A stretch of 64,000 nt of DNA from positions 62,001 through 126,000 of the forward strand of contig NZ_CADIKC010000008.1 of the NCBI RefSeq assembly GCF_902859805.1, in the 5' to 3' direction. The position numbers and the translations under genes are program-made. Below are positions 36,514 to 45,790 of this stretch, one piece after another. Source of the stretch: Paraburkholderia sediminicola (GTDB lineage: Bacteria > Pseudomonadota > Gammaproteobacteria > Burkholderiales > Burkholderiaceae). The notes beneath the pieces were generated by a model. The model ran no database searches. It saw only the letters and a list, made by a program, of their open reading frames with translations, and was not told the origin of the DNA. Positions within the stretch are counted from its first letter, which is position 1; every line of letters starts with the position of its first letter.

Positions 36514-36638
36514 ACGGCAGCTCAACGGATATCCCACTGCCCTGCGCCCAGCGGCCGCGCGCACAAACGTACAAGACCCGAAAGCGCCTCGCGCCCTACG
36601 CTCCTGCCTGACACCTACCGCTCAAGAGGAGTATTTCG

Positions 36639-37028
36639 ATGTCTGACCAGCAAGCGATTCAACAGCCTCACCGCGCCATCAACTTCGCTGAAAAACTGCA
36701 ACTCATCAACGACCAGTGGCAACCGCGCGTGGTCGCGGAGATGAACGACTACCAGTTCAAGCTGGTGCGCATCGAAGGCGACTTTGTCTGGCACGAACAT
36801 GCCGACACGGACGAAACATTTATCGTGCTCGACGGACAGTTGCGCATCGACATGCGCGACGGCTCCGTGCTGCTCTCCGCAGGAGAAATGTTCGTGGTGC
36901 CCAAAGGCACGGAGCATAAACCGTATGCCGAGCGCGAGGTCAAGCTGCTGCTGATCGAACCGCGCGGCGTGAAGAATACCGGCGAAGAAAGCAACGAACG
37001 CACCGCCGCGAACGACGTGTGGATCTAG
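36639..37028 (+). CDS. Cupin domain protein (129 aa)
   Basis: A single-domain cupin: GDFVWHEHADTDETFIVLDG is motif 1 with the His/Glu metal ligands (HxH...E), and GEMFVVPKGTEHKP is motif 2 with the third His. It likely binds a divalent metal and may act as a dioxygenase or isomerase, but the substrate is unknown. AAGAGGAG precedes the ATG. It converges on a LysR gene. Confidence 0.88.
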   Translation: MSDQQAIQQPHRAINFAEKLQLINDQWQPRVVAEMNDYQFKLVRIEGDFVWHEHADTDETFIVLDGQLRIDMRDGSVLLSAGEMFVVPKGTEHKPYAEREVKLLLIEPRGVKNTGEESNERTAANDVWI

Positions 37029-37044
37029 ACGTTCCGCACACGCC

Positions 37045-38094
37045 TCAAAGCGACGACGACACCACGATCCGCGCGCGTGAAACCGGGAGCGTCGGCCGTG
37101 TCGCTTCGCCCGGCAAGGCGGACACCGGCAGATCGTCGGCATAAACCGGCGAGCCGGCCACAGCACGCCGCGGCATCCTGGCACGGGGATCGCGCGCGTG
37201 CTCGTCGGTCCGCTGAAAATGCGCGACGAGATGATCGATAAAGGTCCGCACTTTCGCCGGCAAATGAAGGCGGCTTGGATACGCAATCGTGATTTCGATT
37301 TGCGGCAGACGGTAATCGCCGAGCAACGGCACAAGTCGCCCGGACGCCAGGTCGCGGCCGATCAGGTAGCTCGGCAAAATGGCCACGCCCATGCCCAGCA
37401 AAGCGAACTGCCTCAGCATCTCCGTGTTGTTCGCCGCAATCGCGTTGGTGGGTCTCACACGGACTTCACCCTGCGGTCCGGTAAACACCTTTTCGTCGCC
37501 GCCCTGCTCCGCGGGCCGGCTCAGACACGGGTGCTTCAGCAGATCCTCGGGACGGACCGGCGTACCGTGCTGCTCGAGATAAGCAGGCGTTGCGCAAACC
37601 GTCATATAGCCGGTGGTCAATCGCCGCGTGACAATGCTCGCGCTGCGCATCTGCCGCGCGACCATAATGCCGACGTCGAACCCCTCTTCCACCAGATCGA
37701 CGTGGCGATCCGCCAGCGTGACATCAGGCATGACTTCCGGATAACGCTCGGCGTAAGACTGCACCACCGGCGCGAGGCTATGCAGCCCGAACACCACCGG
37801 CGCGACGATGCGCAGCGTGCCAACCGGTTCGTGATTGCGCGCCACCACCATCTGCTCGACGCCTTCCAGGTCGTCGAGAATATGGCGCACGCGCTCCAGA
37901 TAGGTGGTGCCGGATTCGGTCAGCGAGAGACGCCGCGTCGTGCGATTGAGCAGCCGGGTACCAAGGCGCGCTTCCAGATCCGCGACGTGGCGCGTAACGA
38001 CTGCAGTGGAAAGATCCAGCGCGCCCGCCGCGCGGACGAAACTGCCAAGGTCGGCCACCTTGACGAATACACGCATCGACTGCAATTGATTCAT
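37045..38094 (-). CDS. LysR family transcriptional regulator with C-terminal extension
   Basis: This 349-aa LysR protein has an N-terminal HTH (MNQLQSMRVFVKVADLGSFVRAAGALDLSTAVVTRHVADLE) and an effector domain ending near residue 300. About 50 additional residues (after AHFQRTDEHARDPRARMPRR) are basic, unconserved-looking and not typical of the family. It converges on the cupin gene. The target is not obvious. Confidence 0.88.
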   Translation of the reverse strand: MNQLQSMRVFVKVADLGSFVRAAGALDLSTAVVTRHVADLEARLGTRLLNRTTRRLSLTESGTTYLERVRHILDDLEGVEQMVVARNHEPVGTLRIVAPVVFGLHSLAPVVQSYAERYPEVMPDVTLADRHVDLVEEGFDVGIMVARQMRSASIVTRRLTTGYMTVCATPAYLEQHGTPVRPEDLLKHPCLSRPAEQGGDEKVFTGPQGEVRVRPTNAIAANNTEMLRQFALLGMGVAILPSYLIGRDLASGRLVPLLGDYRLPQIEITIAYPSRLHLPAKVRTFIDHLVAHFQRTDEHARDPRARMPRRAVAGSPVYADDLPVSALPGEATRPTLPVSRARIVVSSSL

Positions 38095-38350
38095 GGGACG
38101 ACTCCTGCCTCGGTAAAGCCGGGCCGGCGCAACACTGCCGCCTGTGTCGACCCGCGCGACAAGGCGCGCGCGGATTTGCCCAACGATTCGATTGTATCGA
38201 CCCGATCATGTCCCAACCCTGACCTGAACATGACAATCCGGTCAGGTTCCGGAGGCGATAGCGACACTATTGCGAGGCTTATTGCGGATATTTGGTAGGT
38301 ATAAACCCTTAGATGCTGGTAACATAGCGCCCGAAAGGAAATTAATCGCT

Positions 38351-38563
38351 ATGCCACATCGTTTTCAGCTTTTCGAAAAAATCGCATTTTCACTGGTTTG
38401 CTGGTCCGCCGCGGCCTGTTCGGCCTTCATCGCCTACGAGCGGTGCCCGGAACTCAAGGTTGCCCTGCACGTCGGTGAAGAAGTCCTGCGCTACAGCGGG
38501 CAGTATTCGTTCGTCTGCGCCACGCCGGTGGCAGACGCCTGCGCGCAGTTGCCTGCCAGCTGA
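38351..38563 (+). CDS. Small membrane-anchored or secreted hypothetical protein (70 aa)
   Basis: ATG at 38351 after AAAGGAAATT. The N-terminus IAFSLVCWSAAACSAFIAY is a signal-anchor-like segment, possibly a lipobox-poor signal with AAC. The remainder is short and contains four Cys in total. No family recognised. A strong nested inverted repeat follows its stop codon. Confidence 0.55.
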   Translation: MPHRFQLFEKIAFSLVCWSAAACSAFIAYERCPELKVALHVGEEVLRYSGQYSFVCATPVADACAQLPAS

Positions 38564-38575
38564 TCTGCCGGCACG

Positions 38576-38621
38576 CGTAATACCCGTAATACGCGGGTAT
38601 TCGGCGGGTATTCGTATTACG
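38576..38621. terminator. Nested inverted repeat between convergent genes
   Basis: An outer stem CGTAATAC/GTATTACG encloses an inner AATACCC that can pair with either of two GGGTATT copies (38595-38601, 38606-38612). The two alternative folds lie between the small + strand gene and the TetR gene and may terminate both. Confidence 0.55.
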
Positions 38622-39234
38622 GATCGCGCCCGAACACCACGCGCGCGAAAAATCCCGCCAGCACCGTTTCGGCCATCTCCGACGACACATTCTGCGGGTC
38701 GACCGTGTAGAAGAACTGCACGCCGTCGCACAACCCCATCAAGCCCATCGCCAACGTCTCCGCCGGCAATGGTAGCGGCGTGCCGACCCGAGTCGAAAAC
38801 TCGCGGATGTACGCGCTCAACTGTTCGAGCTTTTCGTGCATGAATGCGTTGAAGCGTATGCGGAAGCGGCCGTCGCGCACGGCCAGCAGCTTCGCCTCCA
38901 CCCACAGCAGGAAGCATTTGTTCTCGCGATGCAGATTGCTGTAGTAGCGCAGCACGCGCTCTTCCATTTCCTCGCGCGACGTGGCGTTCTCGAAAATCGC
39001 ATGCAACCCCATCTGCATGATCTCGTGGTCGCTCCGCAGTAGTTCGAGGAACAACTCGTTCTTGCTGCGGAAGTTCGAATAGAACGCGCCGCGCGTATAA
39101 CCCGCCGCCCCGGCGATGTCTTCGACACTCGCCGCGACAAAGCCTTTCTTCATAAAAATCGCTTGCGCAGCGTCGAGCAGACGCTGGCGCGTCTGGTCTT
39201 TGCTCTGCTCGCGTGTCAGTCGTTGCCGTTTCAT
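38617..39234 (-). CDS. TetR family repressor of the RND efflux operon
   Basis: This 205-aa regulator has an N-terminal HTH (RLLDAAQAIFMKKGFVAASVEDIAGAAGYTRGAFYSNFRSKNELF). The C-terminal domain is long-helical, of the AcrR type. It is divergent from a three-gene RND efflux operon, the usual arrangement for local efflux repressors, and an inverted repeat at 39277-39304 is the probable operator. Confidence 0.92.
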   Translation of the reverse strand: MKRQRLTREQSKDQTRQRLLDAAQAIFMKKGFVAASVEDIAGAAGYTRGAFYSNFRSKNELFLELLRSDHEIMQMGLHAIFENATSREEMEERVLRYYSNLHRENKCFLLWVEAKLLAVRDGRFRIRFNAFMHEKLEQLSAYIREFSTRVGTPLPLPAETLAMGLMGLCDGVQFFYTVDPQNVSSEMAETVLAGFFARVVFGRDP

Positions 39235-39276
39235 GGGCGCAAGTCTAGCACCGAAAAGAATTCGAATTCACATCAA

Positions 39277-39304
39277 CATTCAAATACAGGTGTGTATTAG
39301 AATG
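39277..39304. promoter_or_regulatory. TetR operator between repressor and efflux operon
   Basis: CATTCAAATAC at 39277-39287 is matched by the inverted GTATTAGAATG at 39294-39304, with 10 of 11 bases symmetric. It lies in the 186-bp divergent gap. An EcoRI-type double palindrome (GAATTCGAATTC, 39259-39270) sits beside it. Confidence 0.75.
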
Positions 39305-39420
39305 CGACCATCCATTCGAAGTCAGACGCGTATGCCAATTGCATGTTTTGGCCCTCGTGTCTTCGCTGGCGAGCCGCTGCGGCTTGCCGTGTTCGTTCGC
39401 TGTCTCCAGTTGGGGTAATT

Positions 39421-40662
39421 GTGAAGCGTCCCGGTCCTCCCGCATCGTCTGCGATGCGCCAGCAGTCCCATCGGTATGCGCATTCCGCGCGCTTGCGCCG
39501 CGCAGCATTTGCCCTCGCGCTCGCCGGTATCGTCACGCTCGCCGCGTGCTCGAAGAAAGAAGCGGCTGCGCCCGCGCCGCGTCCGGTGGTCGCCGTCGCT
39601 GTACATGGGGACGGCAGTGCGGCGGCCGCGGCGTCGTTGCCCGGCGAAGTGCAGGCGCGCTATTCCACGCCGCTGTCGTTTCGCGTCGGCGGCAAAATCA
39701 TCGAGCGGCGCGTGCGCCTGGGCGATGTCGTGAAGAACGGGCAGATCGTCGCCCGGCTCGATCCTGCGGATGCGCAAAAGAATGCCGCCAGCGCGCAGGC
39801 TCAACTCGAAGCCGCGCAGCACAGTCTCGTGTATGCGAAGCAGCAACTCGATCGCGACCAGGCGCAGGCAAAGGAAAATCTGATTGCACCCGCTCAGCTC
39901 GAACAGACTACCAACGCGTACGCCTCAGCCGCCGCGCAGCGCGACCAGGCCGCGCAGCAGGCGGCGCTGTCGAAAGACCAGTTGCAGTACACCACGCTCA
40001 GCGCCGATCACGCCGGCGTGATTACGGCCGAGCAGGCCGACACCGGCCAGAACGTGTCTGCCGGACAAGCCGTCTATAACCTCGCATGGAGCGGCGATAT
40101 CGACGTCGTCTGCGACGTGCCGGAAAGCGCGCTCGCCGCGCTTTCGGTCGGGCAGACCGCGCAGGTCACGCTGGCTGCGCTGCCGGGCCGCAGCTTCAAG
40201 GCGCGCGTGCGCGAACTGTCGCCCGCCGCCGATCCGCAAAGCCGCACTTACCGCGCCAAGCTCACGCTCGACAATCCCGGCCCGGACGTACGCCTTGGCA
40301 TGACCGCCGACATCGCGCTCGCCGCGCCATCGACCTCGGACTCATCGGCTAACTCCGCTGCCACCTCAGCTGCCAACACCGCAGCGAGCGAGAACGGCTC
40401 CTTCACCGTGCCCGCCACCGCCCTGTTCCACGACGGCACGCAACCGGCCGTCTGGGTCGTGCGTGCTGCGGACAACGCGCCGGGCGTCGATACGCTGGAA
40501 CTGCGTCGCGTGACGGTCACGCGCTACAACGAGCGCACGGTCGTGATCGGCCAGGGCCTCAAGGACGGTGAGCGCGTCGTACTGCAAGGCGTGCATACCG
40601 TGACCGCAGGCGAAAAAGTCCACGTGATCCCGCCGCTGCATCCCGAGGACTTCGCTTCATGA
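39421..40662 (+). CDS. RND efflux periplasmic adaptor (membrane fusion lipoprotein)
   Basis: This 413-aa envelope adaptor carries the lipoprotein signal FALALAGIVTLAACSKK (lipobox LAAC). Domains in order are beta-barrel/lipoyl (RVGGKIIERRVRLGDVVKNGQIVARLDPADAQ), alpha-hairpin (NAASAQAQLEAAQHSLVYAKQQLDRDQAQ) and the second lipoyl half. It links the pump to the outer-membrane channel. GTG at 39421 is chosen after GGGGTAATT; ATG at 39454 is an alternative. The stop overlaps the pump start (ATGA). Confidence 0.9.
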   Translation: MKRPGPPASSAMRQQSHRYAHSARLRRAAFALALAGIVTLAACSKKEAAAPAPRPVVAVAVHGDGSAAAAASLPGEVQARYSTPLSFRVGGKIIERRVRLGDVVKNGQIVARLDPADAQKNAASAQAQLEAAQHSLVYAKQQLDRDQAQAKENLIAPAQLEQTTNAYASAAAQRDQAAQQAALSKDQLQYTTLSADHAGVITAEQADTGQNVSAGQAVYNLAWSGDIDVVCDVPESALAALSVGQTAQVTLAALPGRSFKARVRELSPAADPQSRTYRAKLTLDNPGPDVRLGMTADIALAAPSTSDSSANSAATSAANTAASENGSFTVPATALFHDGTQPAVWVVRAADNAPGVDTLELRRVTVTRYNERTVVIGQGLKDGERVVLQGVHTVTAGEKVHVIPPLHPEDFAS

Positions 40663-43600
40663 GCACCACGCATGAAGAAGGACGCTTCAACCTGTCCGCA
40701 TGGGCGCTGCGCCATCAGGCGCTGGTCGTCTTCCTGATAGCGCTCGCTACCGCATTCGGTGTTCTCGCCTACACTCGCCTCGCCCAATCCGAAGATCCGC
40801 CCTTCACGTTTCGCGTGATGGTGATCCGCACCTTCTGGCCCGGCGCGACCGCGCGCCAGGTGCAGGAACAGGTCACCGACCGCATCGGCCGCAAATTGCA
40901 GGAAACGCCTGCCATCGATTTCGTGCGCAGCTACTCGCGCCCCGGCGAATCGCAGATGTTCTTCTCGATGAAAGACTCGGCGCCGGTCAAGGACGTGCCC
41001 GAAACCTGGTATCAGGTGCGCAAGAAAGTCGGCGATATCGCCGCGACCCTGCCACCAGGCATTCAAGGCCCGTTCTTCAATGACGAATTCGGCGACGTCT
41101 ACACCAACATCTGGACGCTCGAAGGCGACGGTTTTTCCGCCGCACAACTGCACGATTACGCGGACCAGCTGCGCACGGTGCTGCTGCGTGTGCCGGGCGT
41201 CGGCAAGGTCGATTACTTCGGCGATCCAGACCAGCACATCTACATCGAGATCGCCAACACGCAACTCACGCGCCTTGGCATCTCACCACAGCAGCTCGGC
41301 CAGGCGATCAATTCGCAGAACAGCGTCTCGCCGGCAGGCACGCTGACCACCACCGACGACCGCGTGTTCGTGCGCCCCACCGGCCAGTTCAAGGACGTCA
41401 ATGCGCTCGCGGACACGCTGATTCGCATCAATAATCGCTCGTTCCGTCTCGGCGACATCGCCACCATCAAGCGCGGCTACGACGATCCGGTCGCCACGCA
41501 GATGCGCGCCGGCGGCAAGGAAGTGCTCGGCATCGGCGTCACGATGCAACCGGGCGGCGATGTGATTCGTCTGGGCAAGGCGCTCGATCAGCAGATGGTC
41601 ACACTGCGGGCTTCCCTGCCCGCCGGTTTGCATCTGGTCGAAGTGTCGAGCATGCCGAACGCGGTGGCGCATTCGGTCGACGATTTTCTCGAAGCCGTCG
41701 CCGAGGCCATTGCGATCGTGCTGGTGGTCAGCCTGCTGTCGCTGGGCGTGCGCACCGGCATGGTGGTCGTGATCTCGATACCTGTCGTGCTCGCCGTCAC
41801 GGCGCTGTGCATGTATCTGTTCGATATCGGCCTGCACAAGGTGTCGCTGGGCACGCTGGTGCTCGCTTTGGGGCTACTGGTCGACGATGCGATCATCGCC
41901 GTCGAAATGATGTCGGTGAAGCTGGAGCAAGGCTGGAGCCGCACCCGCGCGGCCGCCTATGCATATACGAGCACCGCTTTCCCGATGCTGACCGGGACGC
42001 TCGTGACCGTCTCCGGCTTCCTGCCGATTGCTCTCGCCAAGTCGAGTACCGGTGAATACACGCGTTCGATTTTCGAAGTATCGGCCATCGCGCTAATTGC
42101 ATCGTGGCTCGCGGCGGTGGTGCTGATTCCACTGCTCGGCTATCACATGCTGCCGGAGCGCAAACGCCAGGCACACGAAGCGGAAGATCACGAACACGAC
42201 ATCTACGACACGCGGTTTTACAAGCGCCTGCGCGGCTGGATCAGCTGGTGCATCGAGCGGCGTTTCGTCGTGCTGGCGATCACCGTCGTACTGTTCGTTC
42301 TGGCCATGGCGGGCTTCACGCTGGTGCCGCAACAGTTCTTCCCGAGCTCCGACCGTCCCGAGTTGCTGGTGGACGTGCGCTTGCCCGAAGGCGCGTCGTT
42401 CGACGCGACGTTGCGGCAAGCAGAGCGCCTCGAAAAAGCGTTGGTGGGCCGTCCGGAAATCGATCACACGGTGAATTTCGTCGGCACTGGCGCGCCGCGT
42501 TTCTATCTGCCACTCGATCAGCAATTGCCGCAACCGAATTTCGCGCAGTTCGTGATCACCGCGAAATCCGTGAAAGATCGCGAGAAGCTTGCGCAGTGGC
42601 TCGAACCGGAATTGCGCAACAACTTTCCGGCGATCCGCACCCGCCTGTCGCGCCTCGAGAATGGTCCGCCGGTCGGCTACCCCGTGCAGTTCCGCGTGAG
42701 CGGCGACGATATCGCCACCGTGCGCTCGATCGCGGAGCGCGTCGCCGCGACCATGCGCGCCGACGGCGGCACCCGCAACGTCCAGTTCGACTGGGACGAG
42801 CCCGCCGAGCGCTCGGTGCGCTTCGAAGTCGATCAGAAGAAGGCGCGCGAACTTGGTGTGACCTCCGAAGACATCTCGAGCTTCCTCGCGATGACGCTCT
42901 CCGGCTACACCGTTACGCAGTATCGCGAGCGAGACAAACTGATCAGCGTCGATCTGCGCGCGCCCAAGGCGGAACGCGTCGACCCCGCGAAGCTCGTCAC
43001 GCTGGCAATGCCGACGCCGAACGGCCCGGTGCCGCTCGGCACGCTCGGGCATCTGCGCAACGACCTCGAATACGGTGTGATCTGGGAGCGCGACCGGCAA
43101 CCCACCATCACCGTGCAGTCCGACGTCGCGCCTGGCGCGCAAGGGATCGACGTCACGCATGCCGTCGACAAAGCCCTCAGCCAGATTCGCAGCACGCTGC
43201 CGGTCGGCTACCGGATCGAGATCGGCGGATCGGTCGAGGAAAGCGGCAAGGGGCAGACGTCGATCAACGCGCAGATGCCGATCATGATCATCGCCGTACT
43301 GGTGCTCCTGATGGTCCAGTTGCAGAGTTTCGCGCGCGTGTTGATGGTGGTGCTGACCGCGCCGCTCGGCCTGATCGGTGTGGTGTTGACGCTGCTGCTG
43401 TTCGGCCAGCCGTTCGGCTTTGTCGCGATGCTCGGTGTGATCGCGATGTTCGGCATCATCATGCGCAACTCGGTGATTCTGGTCGATCAGATCGAACAGG
43501 ACATTGCCGCAGGACACAAGCGCTTCGACGCGATCGTCGGCGCAACGGTGCGGCGCTTCCGGCCGATTACGCTGACCGCTGCCGCCGCCGTTCTCGCGCT

Positions 43601-43781
43601 GATTCCGCTGTTGCGTTCGAACTTCTTCGGCCCGATGGCGACCGCGCTGATGGGCGGCATTACGAGCGCGACCATCCTCACGCTGTTTTATCTGCCGGCC
43701 CTGTACGCCATGTCGTTCAGAGTACGCACCGACGAGCGCGAGCCACCCGCGCCGTCCGGCACGACGCATTCGGGGAACTGA
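40659..43781 (+). CDS. RND family multidrug efflux pump (inner membrane)
   Basis: This is a 1040-aa RND transporter with two large periplasmic loops and 12 membrane segments, the standard length. The TM4 motif GLLVDDAIIAVEMM carries the paired Asp of the proton relay. The N-terminal half has the FTFRVMVIRTFWPGATARQVQEQVTDRIGRKLQETP signature of HAE-type pumps, and the C-terminal half ends with the FGIIMRNSVILVDQIEQDI and MGGITSATILTLFYLPALYAM stretches. It extrudes hydrophobic compounds using the proton motive force. Its substrate range is unknown. Confidence 0.93.
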   Translation: MSTTHEEGRFNLSAWALRHQALVVFLIALATAFGVLAYTRLAQSEDPPFTFRVMVIRTFWPGATARQVQEQVTDRIGRKLQETPAIDFVRSYSRPGESQMFFSMKDSAPVKDVPETWYQVRKKVGDIAATLPPGIQGPFFNDEFGDVYTNIWTLEGDGFSAAQLHDYADQLRTVLLRVPGVGKVDYFGDPDQHIYIEIANTQLTRLGISPQQLGQAINSQNSVSPAGTLTTTDDRVFVRPTGQFKDVNALADTLIRINNRSFRLGDIATIKRGYDDPVATQMRAGGKEVLGIGVTMQPGGDVIRLGKALDQQMVTLRASLPAGLHLVEVSSMPNAVAHSVDDFLEAVAEAIAIVLVVSLLSLGVRTGMVVVISIPVVLAVTALCMYLFDIGLHKVSLGTLVLALGLLVDDAIIAVEMMSVKLEQGWSRTRAAAYAYTSTAFPMLTGTLVTVSGFLPIALAKSSTGEYTRSIFEVSAIALIASWLAAVVLIPLLGYHMLPERKRQAHEAEDHEHDIYDTRFYKRLRGWISWCIERRFVVLAITVVLFVLAMAGFTLVPQQFFPSSDRPELLVDVRLPEGASFDATLRQAERLEKALVGRPEIDHTVNFVGTGAPRFYLPLDQQLPQPNFAQFVITAKSVKDREKLAQWLEPELRNNFPAIRTRLSRLENGPPVGYPVQFRVSGDDIATVRSIAERVAATMRADGGTRNVQFDWDEPAERSVRFEVDQKKARELGVTSEDISSFLAMTLSGYTVTQYRERDKLISVDLRAPKAERVDPAKLVTLAMPTPNGPVPLGTLGHLRNDLEYGVIWERDRQPTITVQSDVAPGAQGIDVTHAVDKALSQIRSTLPVGYRIEIGGSVEESGKGQTSINAQMPIMIIAVLVLLMVQLQSFARVLMVVLTAPLGLIGVVLTLLLFGQPFGFVAMLGVIAMFGIIMRNSVILVDQIEQDIAAGHKRFDAIVGATVRRFRPITLTAAAAVLALIPLLRSNFFGPMATALMGGITSATILTLFYLPALYAMSFRVRTDEREPPAPSGTTHSGN

Positions 43782-43785
43782 GATC

Positions 43786-45309
43786 ATGGCTACCTTTGCA
43801 TTCCCTCGACACCTGCGCCTCACGCTTCTGGCTGGCGCTACGCTGACGCTGGCCGCCTGTTCGTTCGGCCCGAACGGCGAGCCGCCCGCCATGCCGCAAC
43901 CGGCGCACTACGGCGCCGAAGCGCAACCGGCGCAAACCGTGCCTGCACAAGGCATTACCCAGCAGTTCGTGGCCGGCGCGAAACCCGTGCCCGAATGGTG
44001 GAAGCTGTATCAATCGGCGCCGTTGAACGCGCTGGTCGATGAAGGCTTGCGCAACAGTCCGACGCTCGCCGCAACGGACAAGAGTCTCGCCGCCGCGCGC
44101 GAGCAATTGCGCGCGCAGATCGGCAGTTCGATGCTGCCGACCATCGACCTGGGCGGCCAGGCCACCCGCAATCGTGCGCTGGCGATTCCCGAGGCGGGTC
44201 CGAATACGTTCCTGTACAACATCTTCGTAGGCCAATTGCAGGCGCACTACACGTTCGACCTGTTCGGCGCTTCGCGTCTCGCCGACGCCGCGCTTGCAGC
44301 TCGCGTGAATGTGCAGGCGTATCAGTTCGATGCCGCGCGCCGGGCGCTGGCCGCCAACATCGTGACGGCGGCGATCACGAGCGCGGCTTTGCGTGCGCAG
44401 ATCGACACGACCGAGCGTCTCGTGACGATTGCCAACGATCAGGCGCGCGACACGCAACGGCGCTACGTACTGGGCGCGGTCTCCCATGCCGATCAGTTGA
44501 GCGCGCAACAAAGCGCGGCGAGCCTGTCGGCGAGTTTGCCGGGCTTGAAACAGCAATGGCTGACGACGCGTCACGCTTTGGCCGTGCTGCTCGGCCGCAC
44601 GCCAGACGCGGCCCCGGACGACCTCGATCTTGCGCAACTGCACGTTCCTGAACAGGTCCCCGTCGTGGTGCCATCCGAGCTGCTGCGCACCCGCCCCGAC
44701 ATCCAGGCCGCAGACGCCGCCTTGAAAGCCGCGGCGGCCGACGTCGGCGTGGCGACGGCACAGATGTTCCCGAGTCTCTCGCTGAGTGCGTCGATGGGAC
44801 AAGGCGGCTTTAGCTGGCCGGTGGCGCTATCTGGCGCGGGGGCGATCTGGAGCATTGGCGCATCCTTGTCACAACCGCTGTTTCACGGCGGCGCCCTGTT
44901 CGCACAGCGCCGCGCAGCCGTCGACACCTATGACGCCACAGTTTCGCAATACAAGCAGACCGTGCTGACCGCCTTCCAGAACGTCGCCGACACGCTTGCA
45001 GCACTCCAGCACGACGCACAAGCGCTCGACGCCGCGAACATCGCAGCGCGCTCGGCGCAGGGAATTTTCGACGAAACGTCGGGCCGCTACCGCCTCGGCG
45101 CATTGCCGATTGCCTCCACACGCTCGAGCGAGCAGCAGTTCCGCAACGCGCAGCTCGACGAGATCCGCTACACGAGCGCACGCCTAACGGACACAGCGGC
45201 CCTCTTCCAGGCAATGGGCAATCCGCCATTGGAACCGGGGCAGACTACGTCTGCGTCTGCCTCAGCGGTGCCGGGGGCTTCCACGGCAAACCAGGGCGCA
45301 TCGAACTAA
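43786..45309 (+). CDS. Outer membrane efflux lipoprotein, NodT family
   Basis: A 507-aa TolC-like outer membrane factor with a lipoprotein signal (LTLLAGATLTLAACSFGPN; lipobox LAAC). It has the NodT/OprM-type duplicated helical hairpin and strand pattern: QQFVAGAKPVPEWWKLYQSAPLNALVDEGLRNSPTLAATDKS, then RPDIQAADAALKAAAADVGVATAQMFPSLSLSASMG. The C-terminus is a Ser/Ala-rich low-complexity tail. The gene follows the pump by 4 bp, completing the tripartite export system. Confidence 0.92.
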   Translation: MATFAFPRHLRLTLLAGATLTLAACSFGPNGEPPAMPQPAHYGAEAQPAQTVPAQGITQQFVAGAKPVPEWWKLYQSAPLNALVDEGLRNSPTLAATDKSLAAAREQLRAQIGSSMLPTIDLGGQATRNRALAIPEAGPNTFLYNIFVGQLQAHYTFDLFGASRLADAALAARVNVQAYQFDAARRALAANIVTAAITSAALRAQIDTTERLVTIANDQARDTQRRYVLGAVSHADQLSAQQSAASLSASLPGLKQQWLTTRHALAVLLGRTPDAAPDDLDLAQLHVPEQVPVVVPSELLRTRPDIQAADAALKAAAADVGVATAQMFPSLSLSASMGQGGFSWPVALSGAGAIWSIGASLSQPLFHGGALFAQRRAAVDTYDATVSQYKQTVLTAFQNVADTLAALQHDAQALDAANIAARSAQGIFDETSGRYRLGALPIASTRSSEQQFRNAQLDEIRYTSARLTDTAALFQAMGNPPLEPGQTTSASASAVPGASTANQGASN

Positions 45310-45339
45310 ACCTGGGATTCCGTAGTTATGGCTGCGGAC

Positions 45340-45375
45340 TTATCCCCAGTTTATGTTGAAGAGGCTGTTGAAAAC
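45340..45375. repeat. DnaA-box-like dyad repeat, copy 1
   Basis: TTATCCCCA on the left, TGTTGAAAA on the right, with GTTTATGTTGAAGAGGC between. It is followed by CTAACACGTTGAACGCG. Confidence 0.65.
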
Positions 45376-45505
45376 TATCTGACAAGCCGGCTAACACGTT
45401 GAACGCGCGGCGATTTTTGGTCACGGTGCGCAATGAACCAGGGGGTGCTGAATGTGCCTCCTGATTCTGGCCGCAGCCATTGGGATGCCTCATCATGTCA
45501 CAACG

Positions 45506-45541
45506 TTATCCCCAGTTTATGTTGACAGGGCTGTTGATAAC
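45506..45541. repeat. DnaA-box-like dyad repeat, copy 2
   Basis: TTATCCCCA left and TGTTGATAA right, followed by CATAAGTACTTGATGCGG. It starts 166 bp after copy 1. Confidence 0.65.
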
Positions 45542-45660
45542 TACGGGGCTACGCGCATAAGTACTTGATGCGGATCGGATTGTTGCCAGGGGTGCAGGCT
45601 GATGCAGAGGGTGATCGACTACGCGCCGCGCGACGGCGACCGAATTGAGGAGAGACGCCT

Positions 45661-45696
45661 TATCCACAGATTTTGTTGAAAGGCATGTTGATAACA
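45661..45696. repeat. DnaA-box-like dyad repeat, copy 3
   Basis: TTATCCACA left (a perfect consensus DnaA box) and TGTTGATAA right, followed by CGTAAGTGCTTGAACGCGC. It starts 155 bp after copy 2. Confidence 0.7.
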
Positions 45697-45790
45697 CCTG
45701 GACATCCGTCGTAAGTGCTTGAACGCGCAACGAAATCAAAAGTAGATCTTTGAAGCGCAACCCAAACAGCGAGCGGCTTTAAGAATCACG

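Larger units (their letters stand above)
45310..45790. other. Non-coding zone with three DnaA-box-like dyad repeats
   Basis: No gene is seen. Three copies of a 36-nt dyad occur at 45340, 45506 and 45661, each followed by a further conserved stretch of about 35 nt (pattern TAAG.(C/A)TTGA.GCG). Each copy is described separately. Confidence 0.7.

Noticed and set aside
45310..45790. Possible replication origin from the DnaA-box-like sequences
   Set aside because: No dnaA, dnaN, gidA, rep or parAB gene and no AT-rich unwinding region are near. The boxes occur inside a repeated dyad that is found again at 50.1 kb.
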